Shown here one piece after another: positions 47,807-56,606 of a DNA stretch of 64,000 nucleotides. The stretch comes from Neobacillus cucumis (GTDB taxonomy: Bacteria; Bacillota; Bacilli; Bacillales; Cytobacillaceae). Location: assembly GCF_016908975.1 (NCBI RefSeq), contig NZ_JAFBEX010000012.1, positions 124,001 through 188,000 of the forward strand, given 5' to 3'. The position numbers were made by a program, and so were the translations under genes. Below the pieces are notes generated by a model, which saw nothing but the letters and a program-made list of their open reading frames with translations, did no database searches and was not told the DNA's origin. How positions within the stretch are numbered: the first letter of the stretch is position 1; the number at the start of each line of letters is the position of its first letter.

Positions 47807-49042
47807 ATGAATCAACCTGCAGCATTATCGGCAAAGGCTACTAAAGCATCAGAATCCACCATCTTTAAAATTCTGATTATTATTGGTATCTGCCATTTAT
47901 TGAATGATGCCATTCAAGCGGTGGTACCCGCGATGTTTCCGATTTTAGAAAAGTCGATGGGATTAACCTTTACCCAACTAGGAATTATCGCATTCTCGTT
48001 AAATATGGTCTCCTCGGTTATGCAGCCGGTCGTCGGCTTTTTTACAGACAAGAAGCCCATGCCCTTTGCCCTGCCAATCGGGCTTACCTTTACACTATTT
48101 GGCATCCTAGGCTTAGGTTTTGCAGACAATTTTGCCATGATTGTTCTATCTGTTATTTTCATCGGTCTTGGCTCGGCGGTTTTTCATCCCGAAGGCTCTC
48201 GAGTTGCCTATATGGCCGCAGGGAATAAACGAGGGCTCGCACAATCAATTTATCAAGTGGGCGGTAATACCGGTCAAGCTTTAGCACCGTTGATCACAGC
48301 TCTTATATTAGTTCCACTTGGGCAGATAGGCGCATCATGGTTTACGATCGTTGCAGCAATCGCAGTCATTTTACTCATTTATATCGCTAACTGGTATCAA
48401 CAAAGATTACTGGTTTCTCCACGTGAAAAGAAAAAGGATGTAAAAACAGGTAAGAACTTAGGTTTATCTAAAGATGTGAAAAACACGTTGGCTTTTATTT
48501 TGTTATTGATATTTGCAAGAACTTGGTATACTTCAGGGATCACTAACTTTTATACCTTCTATGCCATTAAAGAATATGCTTTTTCGATTAAAGAATCTCA
48601 AGTGTTTTTATTTGCCTTTTTAGTTTCAGGAGCAGTTGGAACCTTCTTTGGAGGACCACTTTCCGATCGGTTTGGCAAGAAAAATATTATTTCATTTTCA
48701 ATGTTAGCAACTGTTCCTTTTTCCGTTATCATTCCGCATGTTCCACCAACACTGGCTTTTATTTTCCTAGTTCTTACAGGTTTTATTCTAATGACAAGTT
48801 TTTCGGTTACAGTTGTGTATGCTCAAGAGTTAGTTCCAGGTAAGATTGGCACGATGTCCGGTTTAACGGTTGGTCTTGCATTCGGGATGGGGGCAATTGG
48901 TTCCGTCGGGCTTGGATCGATTGCCGACTGGATTGGCTTGCAATCTATGATTACTTGGCTGGGATTCCTTCCATTACTCGGTCTAATCGCCTTCCTGCTT
49001 CCAAGTGATCAAAAAGTCCGGGAGTGGAATCAACTGGGCTGA
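47807..49042 (+). CDS. MFS exporter, fosmidomycin-resistance (Fsr) type
   Basis: 411 residues, twelve hydrophobic segments. Early helix CHLLNDAIQAVVPAMFPIL and VFHPEGSRVAYMAAGNKRG are typical of Fsr-like exporters; a second half begins ARTWYTSGITNFYTFYAI. Probable drug or aromatic-compound efflux. AAGAAGGGAT precedes the ATG. Divergent from mhqR, so it may respond to quinone-like compounds (inference). Confidence 0.85.
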   Translation: MNQPAALSAKATKASESTIFKILIIIGICHLLNDAIQAVVPAMFPILEKSMGLTFTQLGIIAFSLNMVSSVMQPVVGFFTDKKPMPFALPIGLTFTLFGILGLGFADNFAMIVLSVIFIGLGSAVFHPEGSRVAYMAAGNKRGLAQSIYQVGGNTGQALAPLITALILVPLGQIGASWFTIVAAIAVILLIYIANWYQQRLLVSPREKKKDVKTGKNLGLSKDVKNTLAFILLLIFARTWYTSGITNFYTFYAIKEYAFSIKESQVFLFAFLVSGAVGTFFGGPLSDRFGKKNIISFSMLATVPFSVIIPHVPPTLAFIFLVLTGFILMTSFSVTVVYAQELVPGKIGTMSGLTVGLAFGMGAIGSVGLGSIADWIGLQSMITWLGFLPLLGLIAFLLPSDQKVREWNQLG

Positions 49043-49067
49043 TTTTGGAGACATAATATCGTACAAA

Positions 49068-49108
49068 AAACTAGAAAAGGATGGGCGCCGCCCATCCTTT
49101 TCTAGTTA
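49068..49108. terminator. bidirectional terminator, exporter and hemerythrin genes
   Basis: AACTAGAAAAGGATGGGCG / CGCCCATCCTTTTCTAGTT, perfect 19-bp stem overlapping the hemerythrin stop codon. Confidence 0.95.
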
Positions 49109-49626
49109 ATCTCTTGTATCTTTAACAATAACTCCGCCTTTTCCTCATCCGATAGCATCCTTTCAGCCATTGGAAATAAGACGTTTTCCTCTTTATTAAA
49201 GTGGTCTGTTAAGATCAAATAAGCATTTTGAATTAACACAGCTAATTTCTTCTGTTCGTCTATTGTAGGTTGACCTGATACAGCTTTCTCGAGAAATGCA
49301 CCAATTTGGGATTTTGCTTGGTCGTGCTCATATTCCATGACAGCAATTGGACCAGAAGTAGTACCAATATAGACACCCATCATTGGGAATAGTACCCCTT
49401 CTTCTCTTTCTGAATGCGGATCTAAGTCACTTTTAAACTCTTTTACCTTTTGGATTAACTGATGGAAATTCTTTTCCTTATCTATTTCTTGATCGATTTG
49501 TTGCGTTAAAGCAAATAATTCTTCCATCTGCTTTCTTAATGCAGGATGTTCACCTTTTAAACGGACAAGCCCTTCACTTAACAGACCTTGGGTCATTCCA
49601 CCTAAACCACTCATACAACTGCTCAT
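49102..49626 (-). CDS. hemerythrin-domain protein
   Basis: 174 residues forming a four-helix bundle with His/Glu ligands spaced as in hemerythrins: HPALR, HSEREEGVLFP, HDQAKSQ, and HFNKEENVLFP. Such proteins bind a di-iron centre and sense or store oxygen or repair NO-damaged iron-sulfur centres. N terminus carries Cys and Gly (SSCMSGLGGM). A palindromic FNR-like site lies 63 bases upstream of ATG 49626. Confidence 0.87.
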   Translation of the reverse strand: MSSCMSGLGGMTQGLLSEGLVRLKGEHPALRKQMEELFALTQQIDQEIDKEKNFHQLIQKVKEFKSDLDPHSEREEGVLFPMMGVYIGTTSGPIAVMEYEHDQAKSQIGAFLEKAVSGQPTIDEQKKLAVLIQNAYLILTDHFNKEENVLFPMAERMLSDEEKAELLLKIQEIN

Positions 49627-49688
49627 CTGCCAATCACCTCTACACTCTTTTCTGTGTCTTTAGTATATAAATCACAAAGAAATCATGT

Positions 49689-49704
49689 AGTGATTAAGGT
49701 CACT
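49689..49704. promoter_or_regulatory. FNR/CRP-like palindrome upstream of hemerythrin gene
   Basis: AGTGA-TTAAGG-TCACT keeps the GTGA-N6-TCAC core of the Bacillus Fnr box (TGTGA-N6-TCACA). Position is suitable for activation of the minus-strand gene. Confidence 0.5.
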
Positions 49705-49854
49705 ATTTTTCCTACAATTATTTACAGATTGACATAAGTGTGATAACTTTATGAAAATGTTAAAATTTTTTGAAAATTTATAACAATTATCACACAAAAA
49801 AGGAGGCATCGTTTCATATAATATAGATATACCTTAAAAGGGAGGGTAATATAG

Positions 49855-50202
49855 ATGAAAACTCCAAATTATCATGATTTTTATGAGAAGGCACTAGTCC
49901 CAATAGGACATAAGGACCTGATATCATTACAAAAATCTGACGCTTATTGTCCTGAGAAACCCTTTACCCATTGGCTGATAGCTGTTGAAGGAGTCCTTCT
50001 ACCGCAGCCCCAAATATATTATCACTGGAAAGTGAGTATTTATCCTGCAACAGATGAGGGCGATTTTAATTGGAAAAATCCGTATTATTGTTCACCTAAT
50101 ATGGAATCAATGGATAATGCGAATACATTGGCTTCCACTTTGGTACAGTCAAGTAAAAAAGACGAACTTTCCTCTATTACTCTTTTAGAGAAAATAAGCT
50201 AA
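49855..50202 (+). CDS. hypothetical protein
   Basis: 115-residue soluble protein, Trp/Tyr-rich (PFTHWLIAVEGVLLPQPQIYYHW), with KGGAGGG-like ribosome site AAGGGAGGG before ATG 49855. No family recognised. It starts the accessory stretch between the hemerythrin gene and the fix cluster. Confidence 0.65.
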   Translation: MKTPNYHDFYEKALVPIGHKDLISLQKSDAYCPEKPFTHWLIAVEGVLLPQPQIYYHWKVSIYPATDEGDFNWKNPYYCSPNMESMDNANTLASTLVQSSKKDELSSITLLEKIS

Positions 50203-50429
50203 ACCACAACCAAATTCTTCTGCTTCACCTTCTTTTTTCTCTCACTTGTGAAAAAACATACATATAGTACTAAAATTCAAACACCTTCTCAAATTTGATC
50301 TTTTAAAAAAGCATTAACTTTTTATTTATCAACTTTGTTAATTCCTCGTAAAGAGTTCTAACACGGCATTCTATCCTTACCTTTTAATGAATAACTTGAA
50401 ATGTAAAACTCTTTAGGAGGTAATTTTTG

Positions 50430-50735
50430 ATGGCATATCTAAAAGATAAGTTTACTATTCAAGACACCAAAGAAATAAACGAGAGGATAAATCGCATCTT
50501 CAATCAAGTTACACACGCAAATACGACAACAACTGTTGGTGTGACTGAACTACAATTACTTGGAATTATCGATCACTTATGCAGAGTCTCTGGTATGCTT
50601 TGTGACATGGTCGAACAACAATTAGAAGGACATATCGAAACCTTTGACCCTCATAGTTATATAGATAAAAAATTAAAGAATGCGGAAATCGGGATCAGTA
50701 ATTTCATTAAGATAAAAAAAATAAATGTCACTTGA
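50430..50735 (+). CDS. hypothetical protein
   Basis: 101 residues, mostly helical, with a hydrophobic patch around ELQLLGIIDHLCRVSGMLCDM. TTAGGAGG lies ten bases before the tandem ATGs (50427/50430). No domain recognised. Followed by a terminator at 50756. Confidence 0.62.
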   Translation: MAYLKDKFTIQDTKEINERINRIFNQVTHANTTTTVGVTELQLLGIIDHLCRVSGMLCDMVEQQLEGHIETFDPHSYIDKKLKNAEIGISNFIKIKKINVT

Positions 50736-50755
50736 ATTAATTTAATAGCTGGAAC

Positions 50756-50793
50756 AAAAAAACGATGCTGACAATAGCACCGTTTTTTTTTTA
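50756..50793. terminator. bidirectional terminator before the broken fixX copy
   Basis: AACGATGCT / AGCACCGTT stem with long T runs on both strands. It would end both the plus-strand hypothetical gene and minus-strand transcription coming from fixX. Confidence 0.8.
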
Positions 50794-50817
50794 ATTACAA
50801 GCTGTTAAGATCAAACT

Positions 50818-50847
50818 TTCTTGTGGTCATGAGGGTGACCACAAGAA
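50818..50847. repeat. perfect hairpin downstream of the broken fixX copy
   Basis: 12-bp perfect inverted repeat TTCTTGTGGTCA / TGACCACAAGAA with a 6-base loop, 8 bases past the stop of the broken fixX copy. Possibly part of the original 3' untranslated region of the fix operon. Confidence 0.7.
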
Positions 50848-50854
50848 TATTCTT

Positions 50855-51138
50855 TTAAGCTAACCGAAATCCAATCCCATGACCGCCTTTAGGATACTCC
50901 CATTTAATATTCTGATATGGACAGCCAATCCGGCAGCTGCCGCATTCGTGACAGCCTTCATAACCTACTTGCATCCGTGTACCTTCCCACTTATACACTT
51001 CAGCTGGCAAAATATTGTACAAATTTTATCGGGACATTTAGTCATACAGATGTCGTGATCGAGCACTGTTAAATGGGACTTCGTATCACACTTAAACCGA
51101 AGCAGATACTGTTTTTCCTCGATATTTTTCGTTGACAT
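50855..51138 (-). pseudogene. fixX: frameshifted copy of fixX ferredoxin
   Basis: Same sequence as the intact fixX at 56322-56606 except for about eight substitutions and one lost base in the run encoding CPAE, which throws the reading frame. Nearly all substitutions are synonymous. The copy (block 50854-51162) also includes the last codons of fixC. It lies on the far side of the recombinase island and ahead of a terminator, so it may be the original fixX end of the operon, now disabled. Confidence 0.92.
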
Positions 51139-51238
51139 TATTTCACCGCCTTCCAAGCACGAAGGCAACTTTTTTAAAAAAAAGCTTGTTTTATCAACGT
51201 TTTTTCTTATCACAAACCACTAGCGCTCACAGAAATGC

Positions 51239-52377
51239 TCACAAAGTATTAACCATCTCATCTAATTTATTAGCAACTTCTTGTTGCATACTTGGAAGTA
51301 CATGACTATAAATATCAAGTGTAATTCCTATCCTTGCACATGTCCTAATCTTTCAGATATGATTTTCGGATTAATGTTTTTACTTATTAGCATAGTTGCA
51401 TGCGTATGTCTTAGGTCATGAAACCGAATAACTGGAAGTCCCACTTTTTTAACATCCTTTTTTAAACCCTCTGTTAAGATTTGATGGTTGAACAGGACGA
51501 CCATGCTTAGTACAAATGACTAAATCGTTATCTTTATAAACATTGGAGTATTTTAATTTGTTTTCGATACGTTTTTTTCTTTCTATTTTCAGTTGCTTAA
51601 TTAATGTATCTGGTATAGCTATGGTACGTATGCTTGATTTTGTTTTTGCAGCATTTCTTAGTTCTTTTCCGTCATGAGATAAGGTTTGTCTGATGTAAAT
51701 GATTTTGTTTTCAAAGTCAATGTCTCTCCATCTAAGACCCAATATTTCACCTTGACGCATACCAATCAAAATCGCGAGTAAATAAGCTGTTAAATACTGA
51801 CTTGGTCGTTTGATATTATACACTTTACTTAAAAAAAAATTGACCTCTCCTATATCCCATACGCTCATCTCCGTCTTTTGGATTTTCAGAAGATCCACAA
51901 AGTAAGCCGGATTTTCTTTGATCACTTTAAGTTTTACGGCTCTTTTAAATGCTACCTTTAACACATCAAATAATTTATGAATGGTGCTTGTCCTTAAAGT
52001 TGTAAATTCCAATAAATCATTTACGTAATTTTGAAGAAAAATCGGTGTTATTTCAAACATTGGTAGTGTGCCATTCTTGGTGCTATATAAATGTTATAAA
52101 ATGCAAGTTGGTTTTGATATGTTGTCCGCTCAACAATTGATTTTCTCTCTTTAAACCACAACTCAAAAAAATCACACACAGTCATTTTCTGTGACTCAAA
52201 ATAAGTTCCTTCATTTATATCATTTAAAATTTTCGTAATGGCTTTTTCTGCTTCCTGCTTGGTTAAAAAGCCCCTTTTCATCTTTTGTTTTCTTTTTCCT
52301 GTCCCTGGGTCTTTTCCTATATCGACTACAATATCAAATTTCCCTGTTTTTGAATTTTTCTTTATGCTACCTTTCAC
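51239..52377 (-). pseudogene. int: tyrosine recombinase (integrase), three frameshifts
   Basis: Arm-DNA-binding N terminus (GSIKKNSKTGKFDIVVDIGK), core-binding and catalytic domains are all recognisable but lie in different frames. Shifts fall near 52060 (after IAPRM), near 51460 (after NRGFKK) and near 51335 (after ERLGHV). Catalytic residues are traceable: GMRQGE (Arg), KTKSSIRTI (Lys), HDLRH, LGH and IYSH (Tyr). GTG start with AGGAGG inside a small GAGCC/GGCTC hairpin. Related to integrases of ICEs and phages of Gram-positives; its end faces the fixX copy. Confidence 0.93.
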
Positions 52378-52495
52378 TAGTTAGAGCCTCCTATTTGGCT
52401 CTTAAACTGTTTGTATGACAAATATTTTAACATTTAGACACGAAATAACAACAATAATAAAAAGAGTGTTGTAAGCAACTCTAATTAATTTCTTA

Positions 52496-52765
52496 TTAAA
52501 ATATTGCAATAAGCAATCCAATCAACGCTATACCAAACAGAGTTGTCTTTATTTCATCTGGAATCATTTTTTCTTTAACAACAAAAGTACCATATGCCCC
52601 CTTAACCTTAACTAATTTTATTGAACGTGGCTTTTCCTTTGGTGAAACAAACCTTCCTTTCTTATCACGTGGTAAATGAACTTTTTCAACCTCTCCCATT
52701 ACCTCTCTATGATCTAATTTTTCATTTTTATTCTTAGACAAAAAAGACACCTCCACTGTATTCAT
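52496..52765 (-). CDS. hypothetical protein with C-terminal membrane anchor
   Basis: 89 residues: charged N-terminal part with LPRDKKGRFVSPKEKPRS, then one C-terminal hydrophobic helix (LFGIALIGLLIAIF). Tail-anchored topology. No family recognised; part of the island. A terminator-like hairpin (AGAGTTG/CACTCT) follows at about 52458-52486. The 31-bp tandem repeats lie 72-135 bases upstream of its start. Confidence 0.62.
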   Translation of the reverse strand: MNTVEVSFLSKNKNEKLDHREVMGEVEKVHLPRDKKGRFVSPKEKPRSIKLVKVKGAYGTFVVKEKMIPDEIKTTLFGIALIGLLIAIF

Positions 52766-52836
52766 AACAAGCTTGTCCGCATGCTAATATACTGTGTCTC
52801 CAAAATTTGGATTAATATACCGATGAGTCTAAAAAC

Positions 52837-52900
52837 ATATTTTAATACTAAATAATTAAAAGTAGACTGATATTTTAATACTAAATAATTAAAAGTAGAC
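52837..52900. repeat. two perfect 31-bp tandem direct repeats
   Basis: Copies at 52837-52867 and 52870-52900 are identical (start ATATTTTAATACTAAATA, end AAAAGTAGAC) and separated by two bases, giving a 33-base period, close to three helical turns. They sit between two island genes, upstream of the membrane-anchored one. Confidence 0.95.
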
Positions 52901-52904
52901 AACA

Positions 52905-52937
52905 AAAAAGAGCGACCAAAATTGATCACTCTTTAAG
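52905..52937 (-). terminator. terminator of the 71-aa island gene
   Basis: AAAGAGTGATC / GGTCGCTCTTT imperfect stem then TTTTGTTG on the minus strand, overlapping the stop. Confidence 0.7.
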
Positions 52938-53145
52938 CAATAAAATTTTCCATTGTATCTTGATCAATCACATCATCAAAGTCAATTGGTTTCCTTAGAC
53001 TTATCCCTCTTCGACTCATTACAGAAAATATTAAACCAAGTTCATAATACATTTGTTTAGTTAATATTCCCTTTTCAATATTTTTATTAATTTCATTGTA
53101 AAAAGCAATAAGGACAGCATTCGGTAAATTATCATAGAAATCCAT
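52933..53145 (-). CDS. hypothetical small protein of the island
   Basis: 70 residues, mostly helical (PNAVLIAFYNEINKNIEKG, LTKQMYYELGLIFSVMSRRG). ATG 53145 has GAAGGTG at about nine bases. No family recognised. A near-consensus cre-like site lies 54 bases upstream. Confidence 0.6.
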   Translation of the reverse strand: MDFYDNLPNAVLIAFYNEINKNIEKGILTKQMYYELGLIFSVMSRRGISLRKPIDFDDVIDQDTMENFIA

Positions 53146-53594
53146 TCTTTTACACCTTCTCAAAAATTACTAATTTATAAATAAATATTAAATCAAAAGG
53201 AAAGCGTTTTCAATATTTATGCAATTATTTCATTAAATTTTCATTTTTATAATTTAATCATAAAAAAAGAGTGACCCTGATTGTTAAGTAAGTGAAGCAA
53301 TGTATTTCAATCAAAATCTTCCTGACAAAAGAATTATAGGAACTAACCATGAGTTTTTTTATTTACTTGGATTTTTGAACCTTATTTGGAGAAAATAACT
53401 ATATATATCCTTGTATATAGAGTAAATCAGGTGTCAATACAGTCACATATCAGAGAAAAAGTATATTGTGAGCTCTCCACTCTGGGCATTTATAAATATA
53501 CGGTCTTTTATCGACAATGGAAATAGACCTATTGTAAGGGTAAAAGACAGAATCTCCTAGCCACGGTGACGAAAAAACTAAAAGGGTGAAGAGA
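53146..53594. other. gap upstream of gerC
   Basis: 450 AT-rich bases. Contains the cre-like 14-mer at 53199 and upstream sequence of gerC. A forespore-type -10 (CATTTATA near 53487) is conceivable but not convincing. Nothing else seen. Confidence 0.4.
53199..53212. promoter_or_regulatory. near-consensus cre-like site in the island
   Basis: GGAAAGCGTTTTCA differs from the CcpA consensus only at the first base. Confidence 0.5.
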
Positions 53595-54806
53595 ATGAAA
53601 AAAGGCATTAGCATTTTCACAATTCTGCTGATACTAATACCTTTTCTTAGTGCATGTTGGAATCAAAAAGAACTAACTGATTTGGCTTTTGTGATGGCTT
53701 TAGGAATTGATAAAGGTAAGGATAAAAGGTTTAAGCTTTCCTTTCAATTGGTTAATCCAGGTAATGTTTCTTCCGGTCAAAATGGAGGCGGGGACGGACA
53801 AGGCCTTCCCATAGCTGTTTACCGAAGTACCGGTGATTCTCTCACCCAAGCTACAAGAAACGTGACCAAAATGGTATCTCGACGAATTTATTTCGCACAC
53901 ACAAACCTTGTGGTCATCAGTGAAGAAATTGCCAAAGAAGATATGGATTATATTTTGGATGCATTGGATAGAGATCCTGAATTTAGAATAACGAGTGAAT
54001 TGGTTGTAGCTAAGGATTGTACAGCTGAGGATCTTGTCTCAACATTAACACCTTTAGACAAACTTCCTGTCAACAAGATTACGAAACAGATTAAGTCTAC
54101 AGAAACTATGCTTGGAGAAAATATGAGCAGAAATATCGATGATTTCCTTAGTGGGTTAGTGAGCAAGGGAAAACAGCCATTTGTAAATGGCTATGGCTTT
54201 AAAGGCAATAAACAAAAAGCCAGATCAGCTAAGTTTCTTCAAAATTCAATAACTGACGCCTCTCTTTCTTCAGAAGGGTTAGCAATATTCAATGGGACAA
54301 AATTACGGGGGTGGGTTGATGGTGATGAAGCACGGGGCATTATCTGGCTTCAGGATAAGCTAAAAAGCACGTATATTTATGTAAATTGGAAGAAAAAGAA
54401 GAATGCTATTGTTGTTGCACCAATCCGTTCCAAAACTAAAGTCAGCGTTCAATATATTAAAGAGAGACCAGTGATAAACATAAAGATAGATAGCGAAGGA
54501 TGGATTAGTGAAGCCAATACACCTATAGATTTAAATAATCCAGAGATTATAAGCGAAATCGATAAACTGGTTGAAATAGAAATAAGCAAGGAAATATTAA
54601 CCTCAGTTAAAGCTACGCAAAAACTAAAATGTGATATTTTGGGATTCGGAGAAAAAGTTCATGTATCTAATCCGAAATTATGGAAAAAGTTGGAGAAAAA
54701 CTGGGACAATGAATTTGCAGAATTACAAGTTAATGCAAAGGTGGACTTTTACATTCGTCGCGAGGGAATCCGAACGTTGCCATTTTGGTCTGATATGGGA
54801 AAATAA
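53595..54806 (+). CDS. Ger(x)C-family germination lipoprotein (orphan)
   Basis: 403 residues: signal peptide with lipobox LSAC, then the conserved CWNQKELTDLAFVMALGIDKG, SRRIYFAHTNLVVISEE and the C-terminal Ger(x)C domain. C subunits normally work with GerA-type and GerB-type membrane proteins in nutrient germinant receptors in the spore inner membrane. No A or B subunit gene is adjacent, so this is an orphan, perhaps pairing with receptors encoded elsewhere. Start ATG 53595 with AAAGGGTG upstream. Frame intact although its neighbours are decaying. Confidence 0.88.
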   Translation: MKKGISIFTILLILIPFLSACWNQKELTDLAFVMALGIDKGKDKRFKLSFQLVNPGNVSSGQNGGGDGQGLPIAVYRSTGDSLTQATRNVTKMVSRRIYFAHTNLVVISEEIAKEDMDYILDALDRDPEFRITSELVVAKDCTAEDLVSTLTPLDKLPVNKITKQIKSTETMLGENMSRNIDDFLSGLVSKGKQPFVNGYGFKGNKQKARSAKFLQNSITDASLSSEGLAIFNGTKLRGWVDGDEARGIIWLQDKLKSTYIYVNWKKKKNAIVVAPIRSKTKVSVQYIKERPVINIKIDSEGWISEANTPIDLNNPEIISEIDKLVEIEISKEILTSVKATQKLKCDILGFGEKVHVSNPKLWKKLEKNWDNEFAELQVNAKVDFYIRREGIRTLPFWSDMGK

Positions 54807-55348
54807 GCTTTAATGAAAAAGAAACAAATAAATAAGGAGTGAACTTTAATTAGCCCACTCTACAAATGAAGGGATTCTTAGGAGTCCCTTTTTCGTTAAA
54901 TTTCTGTATTTCACGTTTACACAATACTGAAGTTGTAGGAAAATAACGCTTCGTCAACTTAATAAATTAAAGTGCTCTAAACAAAAAGATCGTCAATGAG
55001 ACGATCATACTCCTTTATCTTCAATTCAGAAAAATCCACTAGTTTAATATCATAATAATTAGAAAGCTCTGTTCAGCTCTACTTTTGATTTTACCTTTAA
55101 TAATCTAGAGTACCTAAGACGCATTAGAACGATTTTTAAACACTGACCCAACAATGTTTAAGGTTTTACCACTCCTTTGCCCGTCAAGGATATGTTTCAC
55201 TCATGGGTTATAAATGAAATAAACATACAAATAGAGGCAAAGGATTTCTCCACGCCTCTTAGTAGTTTCTCCAATCGTAAACAATCGCTGGCAGTTCAAA
55301 GTAGAATGTTACCATAGGGTAGTCTTTGCCCGTTCACCTTATTTTGGC
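54807..55348. other. gap after gerC with terminator and a decayed coding scrap
   Basis: A terminator-like hairpin (AAGGGATTC/GAGTCCCTTTTT) lies at 54868-54896. On the minus strand, 54977-55072 is an open stretch with protein-like composition (YDIKLVDFSELKIKEYD) but no start, probably the end of a lost gene. No other feature. Confidence 0.4.
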
Positions 55349-55869
55349 TTATTTATCTAAAATGTAAGTAAATCCGTATTTGTCACCCTCCTCTTTTGAC
55401 CAAAAGCGGATGTGCATGTCTTGACGTTCGTTAAGGTATGTGATTTGAACACCCGTACCAGAGACCTCGTATAACCATACAATGACCCTATTCTCCATAC
55501 CGTAAGACGCTTGAGTGAACTCCTCTTGTGAGAACCCTTTGATATCAAAATCATAGTGTCCGACCTGTTTAACGCTTTCGATTGGTGCGAACTTGTTCAA
55601 ACCGTCGTACAAAACTTGAATAAAATGTTCTTCCGGTGTAGGTGGAGCGGGTGCGATTGGTGGAACGGCTTGTCCAGATGGAATCTTCTTTACTTGTCCA
55701 TATCCCGCTCCTTACCGCCGTATTCCTTCCCTATCGCTTGACCTTTGTTCGTTTTGACTTGTTTCTGCGGTGGAGGATTATTGATATTTTGTTGCGTCTT
55801 GTCTTTTAGCGTCTGTGTACATCCAACGAGCAATAATAGGGTCATTACTAATCCGACTAGACTTTTCAT
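55349..55869 (-). pseudogene. lipoprotein gene with one frameshift
   Basis: ATG 55869 with GGAGG upstream encodes a clear lipoprotein signal (MKSLVGLVMTLLLLVGC), then a Gln/Asn/Pro-rich linker; the frame breaks near 55705 (a base missing around GGTAAGGAGC). The rest, in the next frame, runs IPSGQAVPPIAPAPP to a C-terminal domain ending YGFTYILDK. Total length 521 bases is one short of a multiple of three, so restoring one base gives about 173 residues. Family not recognised. Confidence 0.82.
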
Positions 55870-56320
55870 GTTGTTTGACCTCCGTTATTTTTGGTTAGGA
55901 TTTGCTCCCTTCTTATATCTTTTCGCAAACATCCTTTCATCGTTACCCGTCTAATTGGTAAAGAATTGATCGATTACCAATAATAAAAAAGTTGCCGAGA
56001 ATCACCCCGACAAACTTTGACCAGACACTTCTTTTTTCTTCACTTTGTTTTTATTCTGCTCTTTTGAAGATCGACCATACAAACCCTTTTATTCCAAAAA
56101 AATAAACCAGCTATTTAAACTGGCTTAACTTAGGAAACCTATACAGAAAGTTTTTTGGTAACTCAGTTTAGTAATAAATGTTGAAATATAAGGATTTCTC
56201 AACAACAAATTGGTCACAATAGAAACCAAAAACGTTTGATATACGTCTGTTTTATATAATTTTCATTGGTCACAAGTTGGTCACTGATTAGCACTAATCC
56301 TCCATTTTGAAGCCAAAAAC
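55870..56320. other. island edge next to fixX, with TTGGTCAC repeats
   Basis: No gene. Three direct repeats TTGGTCAC lie at 56210, 56266 and 56277 (the first two extend to TTGGTCACAA), within about 110 bases of the fixX copy boundary, where recombinase arm sites would be expected. Confidence 0.5.
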
Positions 56321-56321
56321 T

Positions 56322-56606
56322 TTAAGCTAACCGAAAAACAATCCCATGACCGCCCTTAGGATACTCCCATTTAATATTCTGATATGGACAGCCAATGCGA
56401 CAGCTGCCGCATTCGTGACAGCCTTCATAACCTACTTGCATCCGTGTACCTTCCCACTTATACACTTCAGCCGGGCAAAATATTGTACAAATTTTATCGG
56501 GACATTTAGTCATACAGATGTCGTGATCGAGCACTGTTAAATGGGACTTTGTATCACACTTAAACCGAAGCAGGTACTGTTTTTCCTCGATATTTTTCGT
56601 TGACAT
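56322..56606 (-). CDS. fixX: ferredoxin-like FixX
   Basis: 94-residue ferredoxin partner of FixC. Cys motifs CMTKCPDKICTIFCP and GCHECGSCRIGCPY can hold iron-sulfur clusters; the ending GGHGIVFRLA is typical. Start overlaps the fixC stop (TAATG). Intact, unlike the duplicate at 50.9 kb. No terminator is evident directly after it, which fits its being a copy spliced in at an island junction. Confidence 0.92.
   Translation of the reverse strand: MSTKNIEEKQYLLRFKCDTKSHLTVLDHDICMTKCPDKICTIFCPAEVYKWEGTRMQVGYEGCHECGSCRIGCPYQNIKWEYPKGGHGIVFRLA

Noticed and set aside
53400..53500. Possible sigma-G promoter for gerC
   Set aside because: A CATTTATA-like -10 exists, but no convincing -35 at the right spacing was found.
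51239..55869. Frameshifts as general sequencing error
   Set aside because: Every long housekeeping gene in the window is intact; frameshifts cluster in the fixX-bounded island, so decay is the simpler reading, though resequencing would settle it.
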